Positions 1-7,389 of a stretch of 10,138 nucleotides of DNA are shown in pieces (position 1 is the first letter of the stretch; each line of letters opens with the position of its first letter). The position numbers and the translations under genes were made by a program. The stretch is from Prevotella sp. CAG:485 (GTDB taxonomy: Bacteria; Bacteroidota; Bacteroidia; Bacteroidales; Muribaculaceae): contig FR897844.1 in assembly GCA_000437495.1 (NCBI GenBank), positions 29,642 to 39,779 on the forward strand. The letters are read 5' to 3'. The notes below the pieces were generated by a model. That model ran no database searches. It saw only the letters and a list, made by a program, of their open reading frames with translations, and was not told the DNA's origin.

Positions 1-25
1 CGGGCTTTTTTACGCGAGGTGTGGT
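1..25 (-). terminator. Possible start of a terminator downstream of the C10 protease, cut by the window edge
   Basis: Read on the minus strand, the protease stop codon is followed by about 15 bases, then a run of six A and GCCCG at the window edge. An A-tract leading into a GC-rich arm is how many bidirectional intrinsic terminators begin, but the matching arm and T-tract would lie outside the window. The call is therefore tentative. Confidence 0.25.
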
Positions 26-2404
26 TTATTTCACTATTATGCGGAGGGTCTTCGCGGCGGTGGGGGTGGCGGCGCGCAGCAGGTAAACGCCGGCCGGAAG
101 GGCCGTGGCGTCGAAGGTGGCTGTATTGCCGTCAAGGACTATCTCCACAGGCGCTTTCATGCCCTGCAGCGTGTAGAGGGCGGCGCTCTCCAGAGTGGAC
201 GGGGCCGTCAGCTTGGTGCCGTCGAACTGCCACTGGCTGTCGGTGTCGATAGAGTTGACGTCGAGCGTGGTTACCTTAAACGTGGTGTAGGCAAGCTGTT
301 TGCTCTGGCAGAAGATGGCCAGCATATACCGCTTGTTCACCTCAAGGGCGTCAGAGGAAATGGTGTACGACAGATGTTTGGTGTTCTGTCCGTCGATGAA
401 GAGGGTCTCATAGGTCTCGCCCGAGATGATGGCGCCGCCGTTCTCGGGTGCTATATATGCGGTCATAGGATAGCAGAAATAGCCGCGGGTGACGTTGAGG
501 TCGAAGTTGAAGGCTATGTTCGAGGCATCGACGTTTTCAGCATCTGTTACGGCCAGATTCGACACGTTGAAGCGCACCGGCGAGGGAGCGGCGCTGAGCG
601 TTACGGGAACGCGGTCGGAGATGAGGTAAGCGTTGTTGCCCAACAGCTGAATCACTGCCAGGTCATAGCTGCCGGCGGGGGCGTCGAAGCTGCTGATGTA
701 TGTTACGTCTTCCGATTCGCCGCCCATGAGGTCGATGGCGTAAGGCGACGAATACTCAACCAGGGAGTTGCCCTGCAGCAGACCTACCACGAAATATTCA
801 TATACCTCAGTGGTGAGCGGGTTTTTCACTTTCATCGTCACCTTGTACTTGTTCTGGTTGTAGAGCGGGGTCTGCAGGGTGAGGTTCTGAGCCTCGAGCA
901 GGCCATATTCGGGGAAGGCGAACTGTATGCCGTCGGCGCTGCGTTCCATGTAGGCGATGGTGGGTTCGCCAAGGGGCATCAGCACCTCGTCCCACACCTT
1001 CTCGCTGAGGGTGCACGAGCTGTTCACCATAGGGGTGATTTCATAATAGCCGTTGGCCAGGGCAGGCACCGTAACAGTGATGTTGCCGATGACTTTGCGG
1101 GGGTTGACTCTCTGGAGCTTGCCGGTGCCGTAGATGGTCTCGGCGCCCGTTTCCATGTTGCGCACCCTCAGACCCATCTCCACCTCCACTGCGGCGGCGC
1201 CAAGGTTGCGGAAGTTGCCCGACAGCGACAGGGTGTTGTTCACGGTGTCGTAATCCGGCGTTACCTTCACGGTGTTCTCGAAGATTGCCAGACCGGTGTT
1301 GCAGACGTTTGAGGGAAGGGCGTTGAGGATAACGCTCTGATAGATGTTATAGCCGTTGTTTGAGCCGCCGATGCCCTGGCTGCGCGGGTCGAGGGCCGTG
1401 AGACGGAAGTAGCCGTCGCTGACGCCGCCCCAGCCCCAGTTGAAGTGGAAATAGCCGTCAGAGCTGTAGCCGTCGCACACAAAGGCGTGGCCCACACTGA
1501 GGTTCTGGCCCGAGTAATAGCAGGGAGCGTTGGCTGCCAGCGAGCGGTAGATGTATTCCTCCCACTGCAGCAGCGGACATTCGTCGCGCGAAATCTGAGT
1601 GGTGCATTTGCCGTAGCCGAAATTGTCGATGAGGGCGCCGGGCACTACCGACGACATGGCGCCGGAGCCGCTCAGGCCGTAGCCCATGTTCACCGAGATG
1701 CCGCAGGCGAGCATCAGCTGTGCCACGGCGGCTTTCTCCTGAGAGGTGGAGTTGTCGCCGTAGGTGTCGGTCATGTGAGCCCAGTCATAGACCTGTTTGG
1801 AGAAGTCCATCGACAGGGGCTGACCGTTCCATGTGTAGGTGTTTGAGCCGATGCCGCGTTCGGGCCAGTTGTGATGCTTCACCACCTGCGCCATGGCGGT
1901 AGCCACGCAGCCGGTGTAGGTTCTCTGGCCGCTCATCAGCGGGCAAGAGTCGTTGTAGGGGGCGCCCTGGTTCCAGCGGGTGCTTACCAAGGGAGCGATG
2001 GGGGCGCGCTGCGGGCGTGTCAGCTCCTTCAGCGGGCGGATGTTATTGGCTTTGGCGTAAGCTATCTCGCGGGCATATTCGCCCAGCCACCAGCGCAGAT
2101 TGTCGGGCATTTGGGCGTTGGCGAAGGTGCCTGTGGAGCTGTAGGCCAGCACGGGAGAGGCCACATCGTCGGCCGAGGTGATGAGGAAGCCTTCGCCCTG
2201 GCGTGCAAAGACGTAAAGGGCGGCTTCGTTGTTGGCGTCTTTGGCCGTATAGACCAGGTCGGCGGTGGTGAACCGCGACGGGGATGCCATGCGCACGTTG
2301 GGCGCTGCTGCGCGGCTCAACGACTCACCGGCGGTGAGCGGCGACGCCTGCATCATGGCCGTCAGGCCAAGCAGCATGACAAGGCTGAGTAAAATTTTTT
2401 TCAT
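26..2404 (-). CDS. Secreted C10 family cysteine protease (streptopain-like) with propeptide and T9SS-type C-terminal tail
   Basis: A 792-residue exported protease of peptidase family C10 (streptopain/SpeB, interpain). Residues 1-20 form a signal peptide: lysines at 2-3, a hydrophobic core, and a likely cut after MQA. Residues 21 to about 125 resemble the Spi inhibitory propeptide. The catalytic domain spans roughly 138-365. The nucleophile is Cys166 in TGCVATAMAQV, the catalytic His is His306 in VGHAFVCDGY, and FNWGWGG (321-327) is the usual Asn/Trp element after the His. About 350 residues of beta-rich sequence follow without a recognised motif. The last 75 or so residues, with LPAGVYLLR at 769-777 and a basic, hydrophobic KTLRIIVK end, resemble a type IX secretion sorting domain. 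Family knowledge suggests a zymogen processed outside the cell. The start is ATG at 2404, right before the signal peptide, with no Shine-Dalgarno. It lies 84 bp after rlmN, so co-transcription is possible; a 9-bp repeat array fills much of that gap. The family call is firm; substrate and T9SS export are inferred. Confidence 0.93.
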   Translation of the reverse strand: MKKILLSLVMLLGLTAMMQASPLTAGESLSRAAAPNVRMASPSRFTTADLVYTAKDANNEAALYVFARQGEGFLITSADDVASPVLAYSSTGTFANAQMPDNLRWWLGEYAREIAYAKANNIRPLKELTRPQRAPIAPLVSTRWNQGAPYNDSCPLMSGQRTYTGCVATAMAQVVKHHNWPERGIGSNTYTWNGQPLSMDFSKQVYDWAHMTDTYGDNSTSQEKAAVAQLMLACGISVNMGYGLSGSGAMSSVVPGALIDNFGYGKCTTQISRDECPLLQWEEYIYRSLAANAPCYYSGQNLSVGHAFVCDGYSSDGYFHFNWGWGGVSDGYFRLTALDPRSQGIGGSNNGYNIYQSVILNALPSNVCNTGLAIFENTVKVTPDYDTVNNTLSLSGNFRNLGAAAVEVEMGLRVRNMETGAETIYGTGKLQRVNPRKVIGNITVTVPALANGYYEITPMVNSSCTLSEKVWDEVLMPLGEPTIAYMERSADGIQFAFPEYGLLEAQNLTLQTPLYNQNKYKVTMKVKNPLTTEVYEYFVVGLLQGNSLVEYSSPYAIDLMGGESEDVTYISSFDAPAGSYDLAVIQLLGNNAYLISDRVPVTLSAAPSPVRFNVSNLAVTDAENVDASNIAFNFDLNVTRGYFCYPMTAYIAPENGGAIISGETYETLFIDGQNTKHLSYTISSDALEVNKRYMLAIFCQSKQLAYTTFKVTTLDVNSIDTDSQWQFDGTKLTAPSTLESAALYTLQGMKAPVEIVLDGNTATFDATALPAGVYLLRAATPTAAKTLRIIVK

Positions 2405-2436
2405 TATTTATGGGGTTTGGTTTGTGTGCGAGGGGG

Positions 2437-2475
2437 TAGCTAATTTAGCTATTTTAACTATTTTAGCTAATTTAG
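2437..2475. repeat. 9-bp tandem repeat (4.3 copies) upstream of the C10 protease
   Basis: On the plus strand four consecutive 9-mers can be read, TAGCTAATT, TAGCTATTT, TAACTATTT and TAGCTAATT, followed by a partial TAG. The consensus is TAGCTAWTT. The array is strongly AT-rich in GC-rich surroundings. It lies between the rlmN stop and the protease start, ending 32 bp upstream of the protease ATG. No canonical TAnnTTTG box is visible in it. It could affect promoter spacing or be a neutral minisatellite. Confidence 0.85.
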
Positions 2476-2488
2476 GGCAGAGGGAAGC

Positions 2489-3511
2489 TCAGCTTTTGCC
2501 GGCGAGCATGCCGCAGGCCGCCTCTATGTCGAGGCCGCGGCTGGTGCGTATGGTGCTGAGGATGCCCTTGGAGTTGAGGTAGTTGCGGAAGATAATCATC
2601 TTCTCCTCGGTGGCCGGCTGCAGGTCTACGCCCTCCACCGGATGGAAGGGGATGAGGTTTACGCGGCAGGGCACGTCGCCGATGAGGCGCGCCAGACGGT
2701 CGGCGTGTGCAAGGTCATCGTTGAAGTTGCGCCACATTATATACTCCAGGCTGAGGCGGCGCTGATGGGCGAAGTCGTAGCCTTTGAGTACATTCATCAC
2801 CGCCTGCAGCGGGAAGGCCTTCTGCGCCGGCATTATCTGCTCGCGCTCGCGCGGGTCGGCGGTGTGTACGCTCAGCGCTATCTGCACCTGGGTGCGGTCC
2901 AACAGCTCTTTGAGCTGCGGCAGCTTGCCCACGGTGCTCACGGTGATGCGCTTCGGACTCCAGTTCCAGCCCCACGGCGCGGTGAGGATGTCGATGCTTG
3001 CCAACACGGCGCTGAGGTTGTCGAGGGGCTCGCCCATGCCCATGAACACTATGTTGGTGAGAGGCGTGGCGCCTTCGGGGGTCTCGGGCGGCAGACTCAG
3101 TATCTGGTTCATTATCTGCGCGGTGGTGAGGTTGGCGCGGAAGCCCTGCCGACCCGTGGCGCAGAAATAGCAGTTCATCTTGCACCCGGCCTGCGACGAC
3201 ACGCAGAGCGTCAATCGCTCCTTGTCGGGAATGAGCACGCTCTCTACCTTTACGCCATGGCCGTAGTTGAAGGCGAACTTGCGTGTGCCGTCGGCCGAGC
3301 GGCGCGTTACCGCCGGCGCCACGCGTCCCACGCTGTAATGCTTTGCCAGGATGTCGGCGTTGCGGCGGCTCAGTCCGCTCATGCCGCCGAAGCTCTCTAT
3401 GCGCAGCTGATAGAGCCAGTGGGCAAGCTGACGCCCTACAAAGGCCTGCATGCCGAGGCCCTTTACGGCTTCTTCAAGTTCTTTTACGGTGAGTCCTATC
3501 AGGGGGTTCAT
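2489..3511 (-). CDS. rlmN: Dual-specificity 23S rRNA A2503 / tRNA A37 C2-methyltransferase RlmN (radical SAM)
   Basis: A 340-residue radical SAM enzyme which, by family knowledge, methylates C2 of adenosine 2503 in 23S rRNA and of A37 in some tRNAs. It uses two SAM molecules and a methyl-carrying cysteine. The 4Fe-4S cluster motif is CKMNCYFC, with Cys110, Cys114 and Cys117. GMGEPL (158-163) is the SAM-binding glycine/glutamate motif. Cys103, seven residues before the cluster, corresponds to the catalytic cysteine (E. coli Cys118). Cys333 in IEAACGML corresponds to the methylated cysteine (E. coli Cys355). All catalytic residues are present and the length is typical for Bacteroidota. The ATG at 3511 begins MNPLIGLTVKELEE, matching the usual N-terminus. 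A terminator closes the upstream foldase gene, so rlmN probably has its own promoter in 3512-3577, but I see no perfect TAnnTTTG box there. Its cosubstrate is made by metK, encoded two genes upstream. Confidence 0.97.
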   Translation of the reverse strand: MNPLIGLTVKELEEAVKGLGMQAFVGRQLAHWLYQLRIESFGGMSGLSRRNADILAKHYSVGRVAPAVTRRSADGTRKFAFNYGHGVKVESVLIPDKERLTLCVSSQAGCKMNCYFCATGRQGFRANLTTAQIMNQILSLPPETPEGATPLTNIVFMGMGEPLDNLSAVLASIDILTAPWGWNWSPKRITVSTVGKLPQLKELLDRTQVQIALSVHTADPREREQIMPAQKAFPLQAVMNVLKGYDFAHQRRLSLEYIMWRNFNDDLAHADRLARLIGDVPCRVNLIPFHPVEGVDLQPATEEKMIIFRNYLNSKGILSTIRTSRGLDIEAACGMLAGKS

Positions 3512-3577
3512 GGGCGCTCAGGTTTGTGTATTTGGGGGTGAAATGTGTATGCTTTGAGGTGTTTTTTCACGGTAGGT

Positions 3578-3614
3578 AAAAAACGCTTTCCGTCGTGGTG
3601 GCGGAAAGCGCTTT
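3578..3614 (-). terminator. Intrinsic terminator of the ppiD-like gene
   Basis: On the minus strand CGCTTTCCG (3610-3602) and CGGAAAGCG (3592-3584) form a perfect 9-bp stem with a 9-nt loop. Six T follow at 3583-3578. The preceding AAAG can pair with the start of the T-run and lengthen the stem. It lies 45-81 bp after the foldase stop codon. Confidence 0.93.
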
Positions 3615-3658
3615 GTGGGGTTCTAAGGGGTTGCCGCCTCTTGCGGGTTGCGATGCTG

Positions 3659-5794
3659 TTAGCGGGCAGCCTCGAATTTATAGATGTTGTTTTCTATCTT
3701 CTGCTTGCCTTTGAGGGCGTTGAAGATGTACTGCATGGGGTTCTGGGGGTTGAAGCCGTTGAACTGCTGGAACATCTGGGTGTACATGGCGTCGTCCATG
3801 GCGTTGCCGGCATTCTTGAGGCCAATGACCTGGAAGGCGTAAACGCCGTCGCGACCCTTCATAATCTTATAGGTGCCTTTCTTGGAGCCGGTGATGGCGC
3901 CCACCACTTCGTGGTCCTGAACACCGCCGGTGTTGAACGGGTTGAAGGCTACGTCGCCGGTCTGCACGGGCTGACCCATAGCGGCGGCGGTGGCGGCAAG
4001 GTTACCCTTGTTGTACTGTTTCACCCAGGCGTCGCCGGCTTTGGAGTTGCGTGCGTAGGTCTCCACGGCTTTCTTCACGTTGCGGTGGTTGATGGGCAGA
4101 TACTCGTCGAACTCGTCGAGCACGGCAGCGGCGTAAATCTGCGGATGAAGCATATCTTTGCTCTCGAAGATTTCGCTCACGTCGCCGGGGTTGCCGTCAA
4201 TCATCACCCAGCGGACAACCTGACGCGAGTCGGGAAGGAGCTCCTGGCCACCCTCATATACCGGAATGGCGGGGGTGTTCTGGCTTACGTCGAGGTTTGT
4301 TACGTTGAAGCCCTTCTTGGCGGCGTTGGCCACAAAGGCTTTTGCGGTGTTGTTGTCGGCCAGGAAGTTCTGCAGCTTCTGCTGAGCGTTGGCTATGGTG
4401 TTCGAGCTGGGCTTGAGGGCGTATGTTACGTCTTCAAAGCTGTAGATGCGCACCGGAGCGTTCTGCTTCACGATGCGGCCAATGAGGGCGCCCTGAGCGG
4501 GGTCAGACTGCAGAATGACGTAGCGGTCGGGGTGGTTGTTGAGCGAGTCGAGCATGGCGCCTTCCAGAGCTTGTGTGGGGCCGTTGGGGCCGTACATCTG
4601 CACCCAGTATTCTTTCTGAGCCACAATCACCGAGTCGGCGCTGAAGCCGCGCGAGTAGAGGCTGTCGAGGGGCACACCGGCGTTGAGGGCGCTGAGAACG
4701 CGCTGAGGCAGGTTGGCGCCGCCGGCCGTGGCAACCAGGTTTATCATGATGGAGTCAACAGCCTCGGTGCGCTGACCCATGCGGATGATTTCAAAACCGT
4801 TGATGTCGTTGCTGACGATGAGCAGCGAGTCCTGCGGAGCCGTAGCCACGAAGTTCTTCACAGTGGCGTTCTGGATGTCGGTGCCGCGGAGCTGATGACG
4901 TGCCGTAGCCACGCCTGCCTTCTTGGTGTCCTTGCCAAGCTCTCCTTTGGCGGCCAGCTCGGTGCGCGCTTTCTGTGCCAATGCCTTGGAGGCCTGCAGG
5001 TCGCTCTGCGACGGGGCTATGTCAACGCGGATGAAGGCGATGCTCTTGCTCGGAGCGTCAATCTTATACATATACTTCAGCTCCTCGTAGGCAGCCTGCA
5101 TCTCCTGCTCGTTCACCGGATACTGCTTGGCGTCGAGGTTGCCGTAAGGCTTGAAAACGTAGTTGGTCTGCGTCTGGGTGTTGAAGTCGTTGGCAAGCAT
5201 CTGCCGGTCGAGGTCGTTGGGCTGGAAGGCCTGCGCCAGAGCCGTGTTGTAGAGCTCGCGGGCCATACCCTTCTTGGCAGCCAGCTCGGCGGCTATCCAG
5301 GCCTGCTTGAAGGCTTCCATATCTTTGGCGGTCTTGCCGTACTGCTGCGGGTTGAAGATGGCGTTGTAAGCCTGTTCGGGGGTCTGCACCTGAATACCCA
5401 TCTGGTTGAGCTGCTGCATAATCAGCTGCACCTCAGGCACCTGGGCGTTGAACATATAAACGCGAAGCAGGTCGCCACCCACTTTTATGCCCATGCGGTC
5501 CACGGCCTGGTCTATGAGGGCCTCGGCCACCATCTGCTCCAGCACATACTGCGAAGCGGCCTGCGGGTCGGGCGCGTTGGGGTTCTGGCGCATCTGGTCG
5601 TTAAACTCCTGCATGCGCCGCTGATATTCTGCAAGATCAATCTTGTTGCTGCCTACCTTGGCTACCGTGGTGCCGGAGCCGAAGATCTGGCGGCTGTTGG
5701 TGAGTGCGTCACCGATGATGAAGGCAAGAAGAGCCACTGCTATAACAATGAGCAGTAGAACTGATCTCTTCCTGATTTTCTCTAAAGTTGCCAT
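3659..5794 (-). CDS. Membrane-anchored SurA/PpiD-like periplasmic foldase (peptidylprolyl isomerase family)
   Basis: A 711-residue protein with the PpiD layout: a short basic cytoplasmic N-terminus (KIRKR, 6-10), one membrane helix at about 11-31, and a large periplasmic part. Residues 41 to about 245 form the alpha-helical SurA/PpiD N-terminal chaperone region, including the AKVGSNKIDLAEYQ stretch typical of SurA_N domains. Residues 250-340 and about 345-460 have the length and pattern of parvulin-type modules. The GGDLGW-type signature of active parvulins is not visible; the nearest stretch is AAKGELGKDT (281-290). Chaperone activity is therefore easier to support than isomerase activity. 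By homology it would help fold newly exported envelope proteins. It is a single gene with its own promoter (about 5927-5960), a roughly 125-nt leader, and a terminator at 3578-3614. The ATG at 5794 starts right before the positively charged anchor sequence. I give no gene symbol because Bacteroidota homologues are usually annotated simply as peptidylprolyl isomerase. Confidence 0.9.
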   Translation of the reverse strand: MATLEKIRKRSVLLLIVIAVALLAFIIGDALTNSRQIFGSGTTVAKVGSNKIDLAEYQRRMQEFNDQMRQNPNAPDPQAASQYVLEQMVAEALIDQAVDRMGIKVGGDLLRVYMFNAQVPEVQLIMQQLNQMGIQVQTPEQAYNAIFNPQQYGKTAKDMEAFKQAWIAAELAAKKGMARELYNTALAQAFQPNDLDRQMLANDFNTQTQTNYVFKPYGNLDAKQYPVNEQEMQAAYEELKYMYKIDAPSKSIAFIRVDIAPSQSDLQASKALAQKARTELAAKGELGKDTKKAGVATARHQLRGTDIQNATVKNFVATAPQDSLLIVSNDINGFEIIRMGQRTEAVDSIMINLVATAGGANLPQRVLSALNAGVPLDSLYSRGFSADSVIVAQKEYWVQMYGPNGPTQALEGAMLDSLNNHPDRYVILQSDPAQGALIGRIVKQNAPVRIYSFEDVTYALKPSSNTIANAQQKLQNFLADNNTAKAFVANAAKKGFNVTNLDVSQNTPAIPVYEGGQELLPDSRQVVRWVMIDGNPGDVSEIFESKDMLHPQIYAAAVLDEFDEYLPINHRNVKKAVETYARNSKAGDAWVKQYNKGNLAATAAAMGQPVQTGDVAFNPFNTGGVQDHEVVGAITGSKKGTYKIMKGRDGVYAFQVIGLKNAGNAMDDAMYTQMFQQFNGFNPQNPMQYIFNALKGKQKIENNIYKFEAAR

Positions 5795-5795
5795 T

Positions 5796-5859
5796 TATTT
5801 CAATGATGTGTCTGTGGTTGCGAATTTCAGATGAAGTGTCTGTGATTGCTGAATTTCAG
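5796..5859. repeat. Imperfect tandem repeat (27/29 bp, 2.3 copies) in the ppiD-like leader
   Basis: On the plus strand two similar units follow each other, at 5796-5822 and 5823-5851, with a partial third copy AATTTCAG at 5852-5859. The core TGTCTGTG is identical in both, and the flanks differ by a few substitutions and two 1-base gaps. The array sits directly upstream of the start codon, inside the inferred 5' untranslated region. Confidence 0.75.
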
Positions 5860-5904
5860 CACCGGCCGACCCGCCCCACGCTTGCGGGGTTGCCCAACCG
5901 ATGC
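5859..5904 (-). other. GC-rich structured segment in the ppiD-like 5' leader
   Basis: On the minus strand GCATCGG (5904-5898) can pair with CCGGTGC (5865-5859). The enclosed segment contains a compact hairpin, CCCCGC-AAGC-GTGGGG (5889-5874), and the short self-complementary TTGGGCAA (5897-5890). It begins about 15 nt after the inferred transcription start. I do not recognise a known riboswitch class in it. The fold is judged by eye only. Confidence 0.45.
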
Positions 5905-5926
5905 GTTTTTAGATGCTTTAGGCCTG

Positions 5927-5960
5927 CAAAGTTAATATACTTTCCCGACTTATGCAACAA
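5927..5960 (-). promoter_or_regulatory. Bacteroidota-type promoter of the ppiD-like gene
   Basis: The minus strand reads TAACTTTG at 5934-5927, a perfect match to the Bacteroidota -7 consensus TAnnTTTG. TTG triplets at 5957-5955 and 5960-5958 give a -33 element with a spacer of 20 nt (or 23 nt). Transcription would start near 5920, giving a leader of about 125 nt. It lies just downstream of the metK terminator, which fits an independent transcript. Confidence 0.72.
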
Positions 5961-5968
5961 TTCGGGGC

Positions 5969-5991
5969 AAAAAGCGGAAAACCCCCGCTTT
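5969..5991 (-). terminator. Intrinsic terminator downstream of metK
   Basis: On the minus strand AAAGCGG (5991-5985) and CCGCTTT (5977-5971) form a 7-bp stem around the loop GGGTTTT. The T-run covers 5973-5969, partly inside the stem. It lies 61-83 bp after the metK stop codon and immediately before the ppiD-like promoter. Confidence 0.82.
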
Positions 5992-6020
5992 AATTAACTT
6001 TTTTTAAAGCCCAAGGCCCG

Positions 6021-6056
6021 GTTGAGTTTTGGGCCGAGCTCGGGCCAACACTCAAC
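6021..6056. repeat. 36-bp near-perfect palindrome spanning the metK stop codon
   Basis: On the minus strand the arms GTTGAGT and ACTCAAC (7 bp), then TTGG and CCAA, enclose a fully self-complementary CCGAGCTCGG centre. Only two symmetric positions mismatch. The metK TGA (6054-6052) lies inside the outer arm. In RNA this would fold into a long stem at the end of the message. A second possible stem, GCCCAA with TTGGGC, overlaps its 3' side. No T-run follows directly, so it is not itself a classical terminator; the likely terminator is at 5969-5991. Confidence 0.85.
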
Positions 6057-7374
6057 GGAGCCCAAAAGCTTTCTTGAACAGGGGCGCCAGGTCTGTTTTC
6101 TCCCAGGTGAAGAGGTCAACTTCGCGCGAATAGGGGGCTTTGCCGCGTTCGTGGAACCACTTGGTGACGCGGCGCGGCGTGCGGCCCACATGGCCGTAGG
6201 AGGCCGTCTCCAGATACATGGGCTGACGCAGGCGCAAACGCTGCTCTATGGCGTGCGGGGTGAGAGGCACCAGCTCGCGCACCTTCGCGGCTATCTCAGC
6301 GTCGCTCAGCGGCACCTGTGCCGTGCCGTAGGTGTTCACCGCCAGACTCACCGGCTCAGCCTTGCCTATGGCGTAAGCCGCCTGTACAAGTACCTGACGA
6401 GCCACCCCGGCGGCCACCAAGTTCTTGGCTATGTGGCGCAGAGCGTAAGCCGCCGAACGGTCAACCTTGCTCGGATCCTTGCCCGAGAAAGCGCCGCCGC
6501 CGTGGGCGCCGCGGCCACCGTAGGTGTCTACAATTATTTTGCGCCCCGTGAGACCCGTGTCGCCGTGAGGGCCGCCAATGACGAACTTACCCGTGGGGTT
6601 GACGTATATCTTCACCGTGTTGAGGTCGAGGAGTTTCTGCACCTCGGCGCTGTAACGGCTCATAACGCGCGGTATCAGCACCTCGCGCACATCGTTGCTG
6701 ATAATCTGCTGCATCTCTTTCTCGGCCGAGGCAAGCGCCTGCGGAGTGTCGTCGAGCGGCTCCACGAACTCATCGTGCTGCGTAGACACCACAATAGTGT
6801 CGATGCGCACAGGCTCGCCCTTTTCGTTATATTCCACCGTTACCTGACTCTTGGCGTCGGGGCGCAGATAGCTCACCTGTTTCCCCTTGCGGTAATAGGT
6901 CATCTGCTTGCCTTCGCGGCGAATGGCGGCGAGTTCTTTCACCAGCGCGTGGGCCAAGTCGAGTGTCAGCGGCAGATAAGTGGGAGTTTCGTCGGTGGCA
7001 TAGCCGAACATCATGCCCTGGTCGCCGGCACCCTGTTGTTCGGGGGCGTCGTTGCTGACGCCTCGGTTGATGTCGGGACTTTGCTCATGGATTGCGTTGA
7101 GGATGCCCACAGCGTCGCCGTCGAAGCGGTAAACGCCGCGCGTATAGCCTATCTTCTTAATCACGTTGCGCACGGTTTCCTGGAGGTCTACATAAGCCTC
7201 CGACCGCACCTCGCCCGCTATCACGGCCTGACCGGTGGTTACGAGCGTTTCTATGGCAACATGGCTTTCGGGGTCGCGCACCAGAAACTCATCGAGCAGA
7301 GCGTCTGAAATCTGGTCGGCAACTTTGTCGGGGTGTCCCTCCGACACTGATTCGGATGTGAAGAAGTAATTCAT
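6052..7374 (-). CDS. metK: S-adenosylmethionine synthetase (methionine adenosyltransferase)
   Basis: A 440-residue cytosolic enzyme that makes S-adenosylmethionine from methionine and ATP, releasing phosphate and pyrophosphate. The family's signatures are intact: the FTSESVSEGHPDK opening with GHPDK at 13-17, the GAGDQG hexapeptide at 115-120, and the glycine-rich GGGAFSGKDPSKVDRSAAY at 292-310. A reading frame open as far as 7542 would add 56 residues, but I place the start at the ATG at 7374. There the protein begins MNYFFTSESV, as expected for the family, whereas the extra codons cover a terminator-like hairpin and a T-run. Upstream lie a SAM-II riboswitch (7606-7555) and a -7 box (7664-7657), so product feedback on expression is likely. 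A 36-bp palindrome overlaps the stop codon and a terminator follows at 5969-5991, so the gene is probably monocistronic. SAM from this enzyme also serves RlmN, encoded nearby. Confidence 0.98.
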   Translation of the reverse strand: MNYFFTSESVSEGHPDKVADQISDALLDEFLVRDPESHVAIETLVTTGQAVIAGEVRSEAYVDLQETVRNVIKKIGYTRGVYRFDGDAVGILNAIHEQSPDINRGVSNDAPEQQGAGDQGMMFGYATDETPTYLPLTLDLAHALVKELAAIRREGKQMTYYRKGKQVSYLRPDAKSQVTVEYNEKGEPVRIDTIVVSTQHDEFVEPLDDTPQALASAEKEMQQIISNDVREVLIPRVMSRYSAEVQKLLDLNTVKIYVNPTGKFVIGGPHGDTGLTGRKIIVDTYGGRGAHGGGAFSGKDPSKVDRSAAYALRHIAKNLVAAGVARQVLVQAAYAIGKAEPVSLAVNTYGTAQVPLSDAEIAAKVRELVPLTPHAIEQRLRLRQPMYLETASYGHVGRTPRRVTKWFHERGKAPYSREVDLFTWEKTDLAPLFKKAFGLR

Positions 7375-7389
7375 CTTTATGTTGGTTAC

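Noticed and set aside
3545..5758. A 737-codon open frame on the plus strand opposite the foldase gene
   Set aside because: It mirrors the real gene on the other strand. The composition is the low-complexity Val/Leu/His/Gly-rich mix typical of antisense frames in GC-rich DNA, no family is recognisable, and it runs over the terminator at 3578-3614.
6022..7308. A 428-codon open frame on the plus strand opposite metK
   Set aside because: It is antisense to a fully conserved metK and shows no recognisable motif. Stop codons are scarce simply because of GC content and codon bias of metK.
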